From NCBI RefSeq assembly GCF_002575655.3, contig NC_053035.3, positions 372,907,792 through 372,971,791 on the forward strand: 64,000 nt of DNA, read 5' to 3'. A program made the position numbers and the translations under genes. Under the pieces are notes generated by a model. The model was not told the DNA's origin. It was given only the letters and a program-made list of their open reading frames with translations, and made no database searches. The number at the start of each line of letters is the position of its first letter. The first letter of the stretch is position 1. Below, piece after piece: positions 33,926 to 44,273 of this stretch. Source of the DNA: Aegilops tauschii subsp. strangulata. Taxonomy: Eukaryota > Streptophyta > Magnoliopsida > Poales > Poaceae.

Positions 33926-35285
33926 TTCCCTACTATCCATTGCACCTGTCTATCTTACAATGTCTGTACATTCAATTACTTTTCTTGTTTATCAGCCATT
34001 TCAATTGGAGGGAGTGATGGCAGTATCTGTGGGAGTAAAAACACGGTCTTCAGAAAAGATCGTGCTACCTGTCGATGCAGATAGAACCACTGTTGTACTT
34101 GCCCAAGAACCAGCCCCACCACACATAACCCACACTCATGCAGATTGTACCCCTACCCAGTTGGACAGAGAACCAGCTACACCCCTTCTAACCCCAACCC
34201 CAGCAGATAGACACCCAGTTCCCGTTGACACAGCACCGTCTCCACCACAGAGCACCCAAACACGAGCAGTTAGTAAGGCAACTGCAGTGCCCAAATCATG
34301 AGGACCACCACTCCGATCCCGAAGTCAACGCTTAAAGCAGAAGAAGAATTGTTCTCAGGTCAGGTTCCGTAGCTATGGTTCATACTACTTTGCTCTTGCA
34401 TCACTGTATTTACTGATACCAACTAATTTCAAATTTGAAGGATGCAATTGAAACTCCAATGGCGCAACAGGTATGTTTTAAACCTGTTTCTTCAACGTGT
34501 TTGGCTGTTTGCTGTTGTAACTTGCTCTATGTTGATTTCAGTTTCAATTGAATAAACAATTATGTTCTCATGCCATGCACATTACAAGTGTTGTTATTGC
34601 TGTGTAGTTTCCCACAATTATATTCTGTCTATGCTGCTTTGTCTTAAATAGATATGATTCGAACTGTATCTATCTTGATTTGGCAACATAAACTAGAATG
34701 ATATAGAACATACAGTGACCATACTACATAGATATATGTTTGTTTCATGTTGTTATCCTGTCCACCTTACTACTAAACTGGTTTACCAAAATGAGTTTCA
34801 TATACTACATTGTAAACCTGAGATGTGTTTGTTTGTTTCTCTTTTAGAACGCGGATAAAATATTGGAGAAGAGTACCCTGTTATGCAATGGTAAAGGAAG
34901 TAATGCAGATAAGTTTCAAGATAGTGAGACATCCCTGTTGGTCTCCAAGAAAGCTGATAAAAACTATATTGAAGACACTACGACAACCCCAATGTCCTGT
35001 CTTGATGTAGTGTTCGAGTTACTGGCTACCACTGCTGGCACCAGCTCTTCGAACTCGTTGCCTGAATCAGTTCGGCTTCTTGAGTCTCAACTTCAAGTTG
35101 AAAGACATCGATCAGATGTTATGCGACAGGAAGCCGAAGGACTGGGGAAGTCCCTGCAGAATTCAGATGCATACTTTCTAGTGCAACAGCAAGCGCTGGA
35201 GGACTTAAGCACCAAACAAGAGAAAGTTAATAAGCTTGCTAAGCATCTTGCCAGCATTATGGGTACCCAGGATATTGTTTCTTGA

Positions 35286-35560
35286 GCTCTTCTGAAGTGG
35301 TTTCTGTTCTGGACTTGTTTTGCTGCGGCGTTTATATGCTGATGTGTTCCCTATATTTGCACTGGTGGCGAACTTTGATGCCCAGTGGATGTAATATGTG
35401 TAATAGCCGTGATAGCCTAGTGTAAGTTGCTTGCTTATTTATTTCCTTGTTGTCTTGTTTATTTGTTTGCTTGTAGTCAGTGCAGTTCTTTTTCTGCGGT
35501 TTGCTAGTGGCTGCAATAACCTATTTTTTAAAACTAGGCCACAATAACCATGGGCTAATA
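35286..35560 (+). other. 3' flank of the multi-exon cargo gene
   Basis: T-rich sequence after the stop at 35285 includes aatatgtgtaatag near 35392-35405, a plausible polyadenylation context. No other gene is seen. Confidence 0.45.
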
Positions 35561-35576
35561 TTTACTGTAGTGACAC

Positions 35577-36400
35577 TGGGCCTCCTACGGGCCGTAGAAA
35601 CAGTGGGCCTTCTATGGGCCGTAGAAACAGTGGGCCTTCTACGGGCCATAGAAACAATGGGCCTTCTACGGGCCATAGAAACAATGGGCCTTCTACGGGT
35701 CGTATCATCAATGGGCCTTATACGGGCCGTATGATCTATTGGCCAAACATGGGCCAAACCGCATTCTGGCCGTAAACGGGCTAGAGTTGGAATCATCCGT
35801 TCATGGGCCGACCATAACGGGCCATCATTAATAGGCCATATTTGATGACGCTATGAAAACGGCCCAACGAATTAACGGACCACAAACGGGCCGACTGTAA
35901 CCACGGGCTGAATTTGGCCCACAAGTAGAAAATGACAGTAACGGGCCGTAAGTAAACGAATGCTGGAAAATAGCCCAAGAATAAATGGGCTCTGAGAAGG
36001 CCGAAAGATAACATGGGCTGTAAACAGCCCAACGGAATAACGGGCCGTTAATGGGTATAAAGTGACAGAGTGTTCTTTACGGGCCAGTTTCACTACAGGC
36101 CGTTAATGGGTGTAAAGTGATACACTGTTCATTACAGGCCAGTTTCACCACGGGCCGTTAATAGGCCAAGAGTTACATATGGCCTCATATGGGCCGAAAG
36201 ACGGCATGGGCCAGAAGTGAAAACGGGCTGGAATCATATTGGATGGCCCAGATGACGCTACTGGGCCTAATTCGAATAGGGCGTAACGGGCCTTGGGTTA
36301 GCGGGCTGTAAATGGGCTATATGCGAACAGGCCGTTAACAGGCTTTCCATGGGCCAGCCCGCCAACTTTTGACCAAGTCGAACGGGCCGGCCTTTTCACA
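35577..36400. repeat. right subterminal repeats of the large CACTA (gggcc motifs)
   Basis: From 35577 to about 35740 the unit gggccttctacgggccgtag repeats with a 27-bp period, about six copies. To 36400, cgggccgt, atgggc and ggcccaa motifs recur every 20-40 bp on both strands. The last 250 bp to 36849 carry tcatgg/tgtgac motifs like the left tip. Confidence 0.88.
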
Positions 36401-36849
36401 GGAATGGGCCTCTGTTGGACCGTGCCACGTGTCGACGTATCATTGGCGCCTTCTGTCCGATGAGTGGATGACATCTGTCCCAGCGATGAGCCGACACGTG
36501 TTTCCTCCAGCCAATGATGATTTTACACATGAAAAATCCTCATTGGTCGGGGCTGTTAACGGGTTATCGGATCCAAACCCGACCCGATAGCTTAACGGCG
36601 TTCCGTTACGGTGGATGCCACGTGTCGATCACCCTTGACGAAAGCACTTCTGTGACGCGCGATTTATCGTCATGGAAGTGGACACTTCCGTGATGATAAT
36701 TTTGGTAATGTCATGGAACACTTCTACGACAGCATAGGTATGACTATCTTGATTCTGTCATAAAATCGTCATGGATATACATGCATAACAGAAAACACGA
36801 CCTACTGTGACAAACATGTATCATCACGGAAGTGTATTTTTTTGTAGTG

Positions 36850-37105
36850 TGATGCCTCATGTGCGGCCTTTTATGTATGTATATAACCTGAAAGTTTGCA
36901 GTCGTCAGCTTCAGCCCTCACGCATATAATGCAGGGGTGTTTCGGAAAAGCGTGTATTCACACTTGATCCAACGTCTTGGTCCATTAAGCAGGTGATAGC
37001 GCGGCGAACAAGGCAATCAGACTATATTGCTTTAACACTTTCACTTAGCCATAGGAGTTTGACGGTGGGGATACTATATAGCCCCTGGTATTTCCGCGTC
37101 TAGCC
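36850..37105 (-). other. Fatima sequence resuming right of the CACTA element
   Basis: After the TGA duplicate (36850-36852) the sequence continues the Fatima internal region that stopped at 13455. No gene is seen in these 250 bp. Confidence 0.8.
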
Positions 37106-39771
37106 GGATACGGTGCGCGTACATACATGACCGGGAAACCGGTCCTTCGTTAATGCGAAGGAATCCTAAAGATTCCGATGATTCATCGGGTGGTTGACCA
37201 GTCTCGCGCCTTATCATGACAGTCAGTTTTCGGCTTTCTCTACTGAGGTGCTCGTCCGGATGAACCAGGCCACAATCACAGTAGTTCTCCCGGTGCCACC
37301 TTAGCCGATAGAGCGGAACGTAAGGTATCAAAACACGGGAGCCGGGCAAACCCAACTATTGACCAAAGACATGATTCGGAGCTGATGCATATAAGGCCAA
37401 ACTCGCGACGCCGAACACTCCCTAAGGTATTCGGTCTTTACAACATATACCGGGCTGAGTAACACCCTTGATAATGAACCCTGAATTTTCAGGTACATGC
37501 ATTAGTCTGGCGTGGCGAAATGCCAATAACGCCAGCATCCCTCTCGGTTGTGTTTAGTATCCGGAGGGTGTGAAGCAACAAGAGACAGTAAGAAAGGTTT
37601 ACACAGGGTGTTAATCTAAAAAGAAACCTTTGAGCGGGGCCCTGCTGCACGTCTGCGCCTGTGTCTCTGTTGTGCCGTATCCTAGAAGGGTGTAGCACGA
37701 TTATCATCTGTAAAAGAGAAAAACTCAGGTGGAAGTATTCGTGCGAAAAATTGGTTATTCTTAATAAACCATTAAAATTCAATCTAAATAAGGGCAACCC
37801 GAACTGTAGTTCTTTTTACATGCGGGAATCCCCTAGCGCCACTTATGGGGATATATCCATTAACCCAATCTCAGGTTTATCTGAGCTGTTACAGCCAGTG
37901 TTGCGCCGGACTCGTCTAGCCGTGTCCGCGGTCTTGACGACAGATCATTTATTATGGTTGGAAAGGCCAGTCAGTGTTCGGCTGCTAAAGCCGCCACACA
38001 TTCTTCCGTACGCAAGGAACGCTCTGCGTTTCCGCTAACTATGATGGCGCCACGTGGACCAGGCATCTTAAGCTTAAAACGAGCGAAGGCTGTTCTTCCG
38101 AGCAGTGCTTGATAGCTGCTTCGGAATGGAGCGATGTCGAAGGTTAACTTTTCACCTCGGAAGTTGTCGGGAGAACCGAATACAACCTCTAGTACTAGAG
38201 AGCCTGTGCAGCGGGCCTCTGGGCCTGGTATTACTCCTTTAAAGGTAGTACTGCTTTGGTTAATTCTTGTCGGGTCTATCCCCATTTTGTGGACTGTGTC
38301 CTGATATATCAGATTGAGACTACTGCCGCCGTCCATAAGGACTCGGGTGAGATGGTATCCATTAATTATTGGGTCTAGCACCAAGGCAGCAGATCCTCCA
38401 TGCCGGATACTAGTCGGGTGATCCGAATACGGTGCGCGCACATACATGACCGGGAAACCGGTCCTTCGTTAATGCGGAGGAATCACGAAGATTCCGCTGA
38501 GTCATCGAGTGGTTGACCAGTCTCGCGCTTTATCATGACAGTTAGTTTACGGCTTTCTCTACTGAGGTGCTCATCCAGATGAACCAGGGCACAATCGCAT
38601 TAGTTCTCCCGGTGCCACCTTAGCCGATAGAGCGGAACGTAAGGTAGCAAAACACGGGAGCTGGGCAAACCCAACTATTGACCAAAGACATGATTTGGAG
38701 CTGATGCATATAAGGCCAAACTCGCGACGCCGAACACTCCCTAAGGTATTCGGACTTTACAACATATGCTGGGCTAAGTAATGCCCTCGATAATAAACCC
38801 TGAATTTCCAGGTACGTGCATTAGTCTGACGTGACGAAATGTCAATAACGCCATCATCCCTCCCGGTTGTGTTGAGTATCCGGAGGGTGTGAAGCAACAA
38901 GAGACAGTAAAAAAGGTTTACGCAGGGTCTTAATCTAAAAAGAAACCTTTGAACGGGGCTCTGCTGCATGTCTCCGCCTATGTCTCCGTTGTGCCGTATC
39001 CTGGAAGGGTGTAGCACGATGATCATCTGCAAAAGAGAAAAACCCAGGTGAAAGTCTTCGTGCGAAAAAATTGGTTATTCTTAATGAACCACTAAAATCC
39101 AACCTAAATAAGGTCAAACCGAACGATAGTTCTTTTTACATGCGGGAAGCCCCTAGCACCACCTATGGGGGTATATCCATCGACCCGATCTCAGGTTTAT
39201 CTGAGCTGTTACAACCAGTGGTGCGCCGGACTCGTCTAGCCGTGTCCGCGGTCTTGACGACCGATCATTTATTCTGGTCGAAGAGGTCATTCAGTGTTCG
39301 GCTGCTAACGCCCCCAGACATTCTTCCGCACGTAAGGAACGCTCTGTATTTCTGCTAACTATGATGATGCCACGTGGACCGGGCATCTTAAGCTTAAGAT
39401 AAGCGTAATGCGGTACTGCGTTAAAACGAGCGAAGGCCGTTCTTCCGAGTAGTGCTTGATAGCTGCTTCGGAATGGAGCGATGTCGAAGGTTAACTTTTC
39501 ACTTCGGAAGTTGTCGGGAGAACCGAGTACAACCTCTAGTACTAGAGAGCCCGTACAGCGGGCCTCTGGGCCTGGTATTACTCCTTTAAAGGTAGTATTG
39601 CTTTGGTTGATTCTTGCCGGGTCTATCCCCATTTTGCGGACTGTGTCCTGATACATCAGACTAAGACTACTGCCGCCGTCCATAAGGACTCGGGTGAGAT
39701 GGTATCCGTCAATTATTGGGTCTAGCACCAAGGCGGTCGATCCTCCGTGTCGGATACTAGTCGGGTGATCC
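37106..39771. repeat. tandem duplication of ~1.33 kb inside the Fatima internal region
   Basis: Unit 1 is 37106-38424 (starting ggatacggtgcgcg) and unit 2 is 38425-39771 (starting gaatacggtgcgcg). They align along their length with scattered substitutions. Each contains the protease-like block and a non-coding tail. Unit 1 lacks about 27 bp present in unit 2 near 39397-39425; the gap is bordered by ttaa, as expected for slippage. The join at 38424/38425 shares the short sequence cgg/aatac with the other end. Confidence 0.92.
37971..38447 (-). pseudogene. Gypsy retropepsin-like protease fragment, duplicate copy
   Basis: The frame contains HPTSIRHGGSAALVLDPII and then LTRVLMDGGSSLNLIYQDTV. The DGGS box is the aspartic-protease active-site region of this retrotransposon group, which normally cuts the Gag-Pol precursor. 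It ends LAAEH after GNAERSLRTEECVA. It is the copy in unit 1 of the tandem duplication, lacks the part of the domain removed by the 27-bp deletion (NAVPHYAYL in the other copy), and has no gag upstream of its own. Confidence 0.78.
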
Positions 39772-39893
39772 CTGCGATCGAAAGTGATCGGGCAGACCGA
39801 CCAAGGGCTGAACTTGGGGGCGACGGGCTCCATGGCGCATACGTCCCGGAGTGCGCATTTGCTCCTCCTCTTCGTTACGTGAATCATGTTCAC
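39291..39893 (-). pseudogene. Gypsy retropepsin-like protease region of the Fatima-like element
   Basis: This is the parent copy continuing from gag. It reads HVTKRRSKCALRDVCAMEPV, then HPTSIRHGGSTALVLDPII, LMDGGSSLSLMYQDTVRKMG and GRTAFARFNAVPHYAYLKLK. The Asp of DGGS is kept. No reverse transcriptase follows; instead the sequence becomes non-coding after about 39291, so pol has been lost or was never present in this non-autonomous copy. The real reading frame probably enters from gag rather than starting here. Confidence 0.8.
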
Positions 39894-41305
39894 TGTTTTG
39901 ACCTCTCGCGGGAATTTTTTCTGTCCCCCAGTGTTTTGCCGGCGAGGCTCATCCTTGTCTTCACTTGGTGTCTCCCTCCCCTTGTGCTCGGCGTTTAGCT
40001 TGCCGGCTTGCTTGAAGACCCAGCATTCTCTGTTGGTGTGATTTGCAGGTTTGTTGGAGGTGCCATGAATCTGACATAATCTGTCTAGAATCTTGTTTAG
40101 GCTGGACGGTCCATCTCGGCTGCCTTAAATGGCTTTTTCCGTTGACCGGGTTGAGAGCCCCTGAATCCGGTGTTTACCGTCGTGTTGTCTGGGCTGTCTT
40201 CATTGCTTCGACGCTTGCTTTTATGGCGTCGTGATTTCCCATTACCATCCCTGACTTCGGATGTGCCTGGGTCGCTAGTGCCGCTACGGGCCGGCCAACT
40301 ATCTCCGCCCGCACAAAAGCGGGTCATAAGGCTTGTCAAGGCTGCCATTGTTCTCGGTTTTTCCTGACCGAGGTGTCTGGCGAGCTATTTGTCCCAGACA
40401 CTGTGTTTGAAAGCCGCTAAGGCTTCGGCGTCCGGGCAGTCGACAATTTGATTCTTCTTAGTGAGGAATCTGTTCCAAAGCTTTCGGGCTGACTCTCCGG
40501 GCTGTTGAATTATATGACTTAAATCGTGTGCATCCGGAGGCCGGACATAGGTCCCTTGAAAATTAGCCCGAAAAGCATCCTCAAGCTCTTCCCAACTTCC
40601 AATTGAGTTTTCAGGGAGGCTCTTCAGCCAATGCCGAGCTGGTCCTTTCAACTTGAGGGGCAAGTATTTGATGGTGTGGAGATCATCTCCACGAGCCATA
40701 TGGATACGAAGGATAAAGTCCTCGATCCAGACCCCAGGGTCTGTCGTTCCGTCGTACGCCTCTATGTTCACGGGTTTGAATCCCTCTGGAAATTCATGAT
40801 CCAGCACCTCATCGGTGAAGCATAGGGGGTGGCGGCACCCCTGTACTTGGATGTCTCGTGGTGTTCTGACGGTTGTAGTGTTCTGTTTTGATTCTGTGCC
40901 GGAGCGCGCTTCCTAGATCCGTAGATGGACCTAGTCATACCGACATCGTTAGCCTCCCTATCGCGGCCACGGGGTGGTCGATCCGGCTGATTGGCCGTTT
41001 TATTTTTGGCTGTGTGGGCTCTAAAGCCTCGTCATCGAATTCAGGCAGTAGCTTGCGCTTTGGATAGCTCTTTGTGTGGCGACTGTCATCGTACTTTTCT
41101 GCAGTGTCGAGCACTTTGTTCCATCTACTGTTGAGTGTATTTTGCGCGGCCTTGAGCCTTTGCTTCTGCTTCTTTAGACTCTTCGCGGTGGCAAGAAGCC
41201 TTCTATGGAGGTTCTCTTGCTCCAAGTTCCTTTCCAGGATGATGTGTGCATCGTCGTCCGGACTGTTCTCCTCTCTGGAGACAGGTTGATTAGCTTTACC
41301 AGGGA
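39894..41305 (-). pseudogene. gag of the Fatima-like Gypsy element, broken
   Basis: In sense order: 41305-40935 (REENSPDDDAHIILERNLEQ, a Lys/Arg-rich helical N-terminus), then 40807-40385, the Retrotrans_gag-type core (WIEDFILRIHMARGDD, GPARHWLKSLPENSIGSWEE, FRANFQGTYVRPPDAHDL, WNRFLTKKNQIVDCPDAEAL). A stop at 40385-40387 breaks the frame, which resumes in phase to about 40097 (MAALTSLMTRFCAGGDSW, basic tail). A capsid protein for the virus-like particle is the family role. Frameshifts separate the N-terminal part from the core. The sequence stops matching near 41305, where another element begins. Confidence 0.83.
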
Positions 41306-41958
41306 CTGCAGTAAGTACAGGCAAAAAACAGATGCAGTACGCAGCACTAGAAAAATGCAGTGCATTTCGTTACACGAAGCAGTACGGTATAGCAATCCAG
41401 TTCCGGATTACCTACATGAATAAATACACGGTATAGAACAGAAAAACTCTTAAAATTGCGAAATACATTGTACTTTATTCAGGGGCTGCAGCAAGGAGAC
41501 GCAAAAAACGGTGAAGTACGCACCTGTAGACAACATGCAGTTCTCCATTGCACATGATGCAGTGCAGAACTCTAACCAATGCAGTTTCATTATCACGCAG
41601 GATACATATAAATGTGACAAATGCCCGTTCGCACAGAAAGTGGTGCTTAAAAAATTTACTGATAAAAAAACCACATTAAAAAACACCACGTTCGCATACA
41701 ACCACCCAATCGGAGCGGTTCCATCGCCACAAGAACATGATCACAGACGCAACACCAACCCACGATCTGCACAAACCGCATCATCAGCGAGATCGTCCAG
41801 TTCATCCGATGCAGCCATCCCACCCTGCGCCCTCCCCTTAAATTCAGACCCCTGCCAAAGGGCTTCTCATCCACAACAACACAAGTATCCATTGCGCTAC
41901 CACAAAATCGCTCCATCACATCCATCTCCATGCAAAACACCAAGCCCAACTACTAGCC

Positions 41959-42650
41959 ATGGCGTTCGCCGACGAGTACCAGGGCGTGGAGGCCCACGGC
42001 AACACCAAGTTGCACGTCATCCACACCAATGACAAGAAGCAGGTGGCGATCACCCTCGCGCAGTACGAGCTCCACCTCAGCCTCCAGCGCCACAAGATCG
42101 TCGGCATTGATCTCGAGTACAACAACGAGCCTGAAGCGATGCAGAAACCCGCCCTCTGCCAACTCTCCATCGACAAGAAACACCCGGTGTTGCTCTTCCA
42201 ACTGAGCGCCGCTGAAAGGTGCACCGTCTTCGACAACTTCCTCGCCGACCCCAGGTACACCTTTGCATGCTTCTCCATCGACGGCGACAAAAAAGGCTAG
42301 AGCGCGTCAATCTGGAGGTCGCCAACTTCGTCGACATCCAGAAGGAGTGGAGGGTGCCCGAGGCAACCAAGGAGTTGGACTCCCTTGGAGACGTCTCTGG
42401 CATGCTCATCGACGACTACTACAACAACATGAAGAAGAAGATCACCGACGACGAGCACAAGCGTTAGGCCACCCTGCCTTTGTCCATGAGGCACATCAAG
42501 TACACGGCAAAGGACGCCTACGCAGCATACGAGATATGGAACCGCATCACCCTCACCCAGGACGGGCTTCTCCGTGCAAAGCTCGAGAAGGAGGAGCCCC
42601 CCAAGAAGCGCGCCAGGAGCAGCTGGGGATGGGGAGACGCTAACTGGTGA
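41959..42650 (+). pseudogene. second DEDD-type 3'-5' exonuclease-like protein, frameshifted and with a stop
   Basis: The frame starts MAFADEYQGVEAHGNTKLHV at 41959. Motif I is IVGIDLEYNNEPEA with D51 and E53. Motif II is FACFSIDGDKK, where the frame breaks: one A is missing from an A-run near 42288, and the continuing frame reads RLERVNLEVANFVDIQKEWR. A TAG at 42465-42467 interrupts again. Then motif III reads HIKYTAKDAYAAYEIW, with Tyr and Asp kept, and the gene ends GWGDANW at 42650. Together this would be a protein of about 230 residues, close to the first exonuclease-like ORF in length and plan but clearly diverged from it. The family is nuclear or cytoplasmic 3'-5' nucleases; activity here is excluded by the breaks. 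Confidence 0.82.
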
Positions 42651-42939
42651 AGAAGAAGATGGTGCCGCCCAAAGAGCCAACAATGCTAGCGTTGTTTTAG
42701 AATTATCATCAAATTTGCTTTATGTTGTTTGCTTATGTATCGTTAGTTTGCTTGTGATCATTTGCTTTTGCTGAACTTAGATTGCTTGCCATGCAGAATC
42801 GCTTGTAATGATGTGAACTTTGATTATGTTCTATTGCTTTCTATTGAAATTAGTTTTCTCATGATGAACTTGTCGTACAGAATGCCTGTGATAATTTGTT
42901 TTCTGTTGTTTGCTTATGAATCATTAGATTCGAGCAGTG

Positions 42940-43560
42940 TGCAAATAGGACGCACGTAGTGCAAGTTGTGTACCAATGCAGTAAAGACTGTCAAATGAAG
43001 TTTACACATACCCAACAAAGCAGTGCACGCCCCTAAATTTGGAAAAACGAATAGATAAGAGAAAAACACAAAAAGAAAAATGCGATCTGTATATGTAGTG
43101 CGAAAATATATGAACGTGCAGTACAGAAACGTAATCAATGTAGTACACGAATGATTTACTAAGCAGTGCACTCCCCTACATTGGAAAAAGATTACATAAG
43201 AGCAAAAACACGAAAACAAAAATGAGAATTGTGCATGTAGTACGGACTGCGTGCACATGTAGTACAGAACTCTGATCAGTGCAGTGCACAGATGGTTTAC
43301 AAAGCAGTCACGCCCCTACATTGAAAAAAATGTAGTGCGGAAATATATGAACATGCAGTACAGGAACATAATCAATGTAGTACAAGTATGTTTACTAAGC
43401 AGTGCACTCCCCTACATTGGAAAAAAGATTACATAAGAGCAAAAACATGAAAACAAAAAATGAGAACTGTACATGTAGTACGCAATGCGTGCACATGCAG
43501 TACAGAACACTGATCAATGCAGTGCAAGGGTGGCTTGCTAAGCAGTGCACGCCCTTACAT
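42940..43560. repeat. ~142-bp tandem repeat, five copies, one shortened
   Basis: The phrase gcagtgcac(g/t)cccctacatt starts at about 43020, 43163, 43304, 43399 and 43542, giving spacings of 143, 141, 95 and 143 bp. Each copy also holds tacataagagcaaaaaca, gtacatgtagtac and atgcagtacagaac variants. Confidence 0.9.
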
Positions 43561-43576
43561 TGAAAAAAAACAATAG

Positions 43577-43757
43577 AAAAAAAATTGACCACCCAGGTGC
43601 AGTCGGCCCCAGCCAGTCTCGTAGTAGGTCTGCGCCCACAGTAGGCGAGTCGTTCTGAGCCACGATGCGTGGGGCTGGGCGCACATGGGCCCACAGGCCA
43701 GAGAGCATAGAGCAGCGAGCGCCGTGTATAAGCGCCCAAATAAGTAACCAGAGGAGT
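43577..43757 (-). ncRNA. candidate RNA polymerase III transcript (no known family)
   Basis: If the upstream snRNA-type promoter is used, transcription on the minus strand should start about 23 bases after the TATA box, near 43757. The first run of four or more T on that strand is T8 at 43584-43577, a Pol III terminator. That gives a transcript of about 175-180 nt without earlier TTTT. It contains an 8-bp stem (TGCGCCCA at 43683-43676 with TGGGCGCA at 43638-43631). It does not resemble U1, U2, U3, U4, U5, U6 or 7SL as I know them. It may be a dead promoter attached to unrelated DNA. Confidence 0.3.
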
Positions 43758-43780
43758 TCGATACGGCTGCCTCACCAGCG

Positions 43781-43884
43781 CTTATAAACAGGTCGGGCGC
43801 GCCTACCGCGGGCGAGGTGGGACTAAACATTAGGCCGCACACAACGCACCGGGAACCAGCCGTGCTCACAGGCCGACTTGGGCC
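43781..43884 (-). promoter_or_regulatory. monocot snRNA-type promoter with Pol III spacing
   Basis: On the minus strand there is GGCCCA (43884-43879), fitting the monocot-specific element RGCCCR; then AGTCCCACCTCG (43824-43813), matching the plant upstream sequence element RTCCCACATCG at 10 of 11 positions; then TTTATAAG (43788-43781). Twenty-four bases separate the upstream element from TATA. In plants about 24 bases marks Pol III genes such as U6 and U3, whereas Pol II snRNA genes have about ten more. Confidence 0.6.
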
Positions 43885-44273
43885 AAATGCATCTTCACTC
43901 CCCGAACAGAGGCCCAACACACAAAAAGAGAGGCCACTGAAAATTTAAAAAAAAATCCCACATACCATACACAAACGCAGGCCCAACCACGTGTTCCGCG
44001 GTTCGTCTTAATATGACAATGAAGTTCGCTATTTTCAAGTAAGCAGTCCTCTTACTACTCAAATGTATTCGCGGACACTGAATCAGAACCAATCTGCCAC
44101 CTAACACCAACCACAAACATTTATTACTTCTGTTGGTCAATTGGTTGCATAAAAACGTATCCATTCGTGCTCCAGACTAACACAACTCCTCCCCCGTTCC
44201 TCTTTTTCTTCAAATCGTTGATCTAGGGTTCATCCCATCCCCAGCTCTTCTTTGGAATTCCACTGAACCCACC

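Larger units (their letters stand above)
29416..35285 (+). pseudogene. multi-exon gene with duplicated exon modules, CACTA cargo, unknown function
   Basis: Exon-like blocks with splice borders can be followed on the plus strand. Early blocks end aagag|gt at about 29612, 30793 and 31792; the second and third share agctgctccaacgacg. Then come 32246-32369, 32688-32839, 33185-33334, 33996-34358, 34441-34471 and the last exon 34848-35285. Three blocks encode the same module, VMEKSGV(E/K)TRSSE followed by LLVTDSSSEEDS and DDQSY. Exon 33996-34358 adds a Pro/Thr-rich stretch and has an in-frame TGA at 34299. The C-run in 32688-32839 shifts the frame by two bases. The last exon is coiled coil (ESVRLLESQLQVERHRSDVM) ending GTQDIVS. 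I recognise no named family. It may be a CACTA accessory protein gene rather than host cargo. Confidence 0.6.
13456..36849. mobile_element. 23.4-kb CACTA-type DNA transposon carrying gene cargo, no transposase seen
   Basis: The left end is CACTACAAAAAAAAG and the right end is its complement, finishing TTTTTTTGTAGTG. The 3-bp target duplication TGA flanks it at 13453-13455 and 36850-36852. On both sides the Fatima sequence continues. Subterminal regions at 13456-16690 and about 35570-36849 contain many short repeats, including tgtcat/atgacag-type motifs near both tips, as expected for CACTA transposase binding sites. I see no TNP2-like transposase, DUF4218 or DUF4216 sequence inside, so it would depend on another element to move. 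Interior contents are listed separately. Confidence 0.93.
9388..41305 (-). mobile_element. Fatima-like Gypsy retrotransposon, interrupted and without recognisable pol
   Basis: The minus-strand element has its 3' LTR at 9388-9858, an antisense ORF at 10402-13374, a break at 13453-36852 where a CACTA element sits, then a non-coding part, duplicated protease-like blocks and gag up to about 41305. The LTR sequence and the gag and antisense-ORF proteins are those I associate with Fatima-type (Tat lineage) elements of Triticeae. I find no reverse transcriptase, RNase H or integrase, so this copy is non-autonomous. The 5' LTR is not in the window. A possible target-site copy is acgac at 9383-9387. 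The right limit is approximate. Confidence 0.88.

Noticed and set aside
38425..39771. Second independent Gypsy insertion
   Set aside because: The two units are adjacent, in the same orientation and share a single junction without LTRs, so a tandem duplication explains them better.
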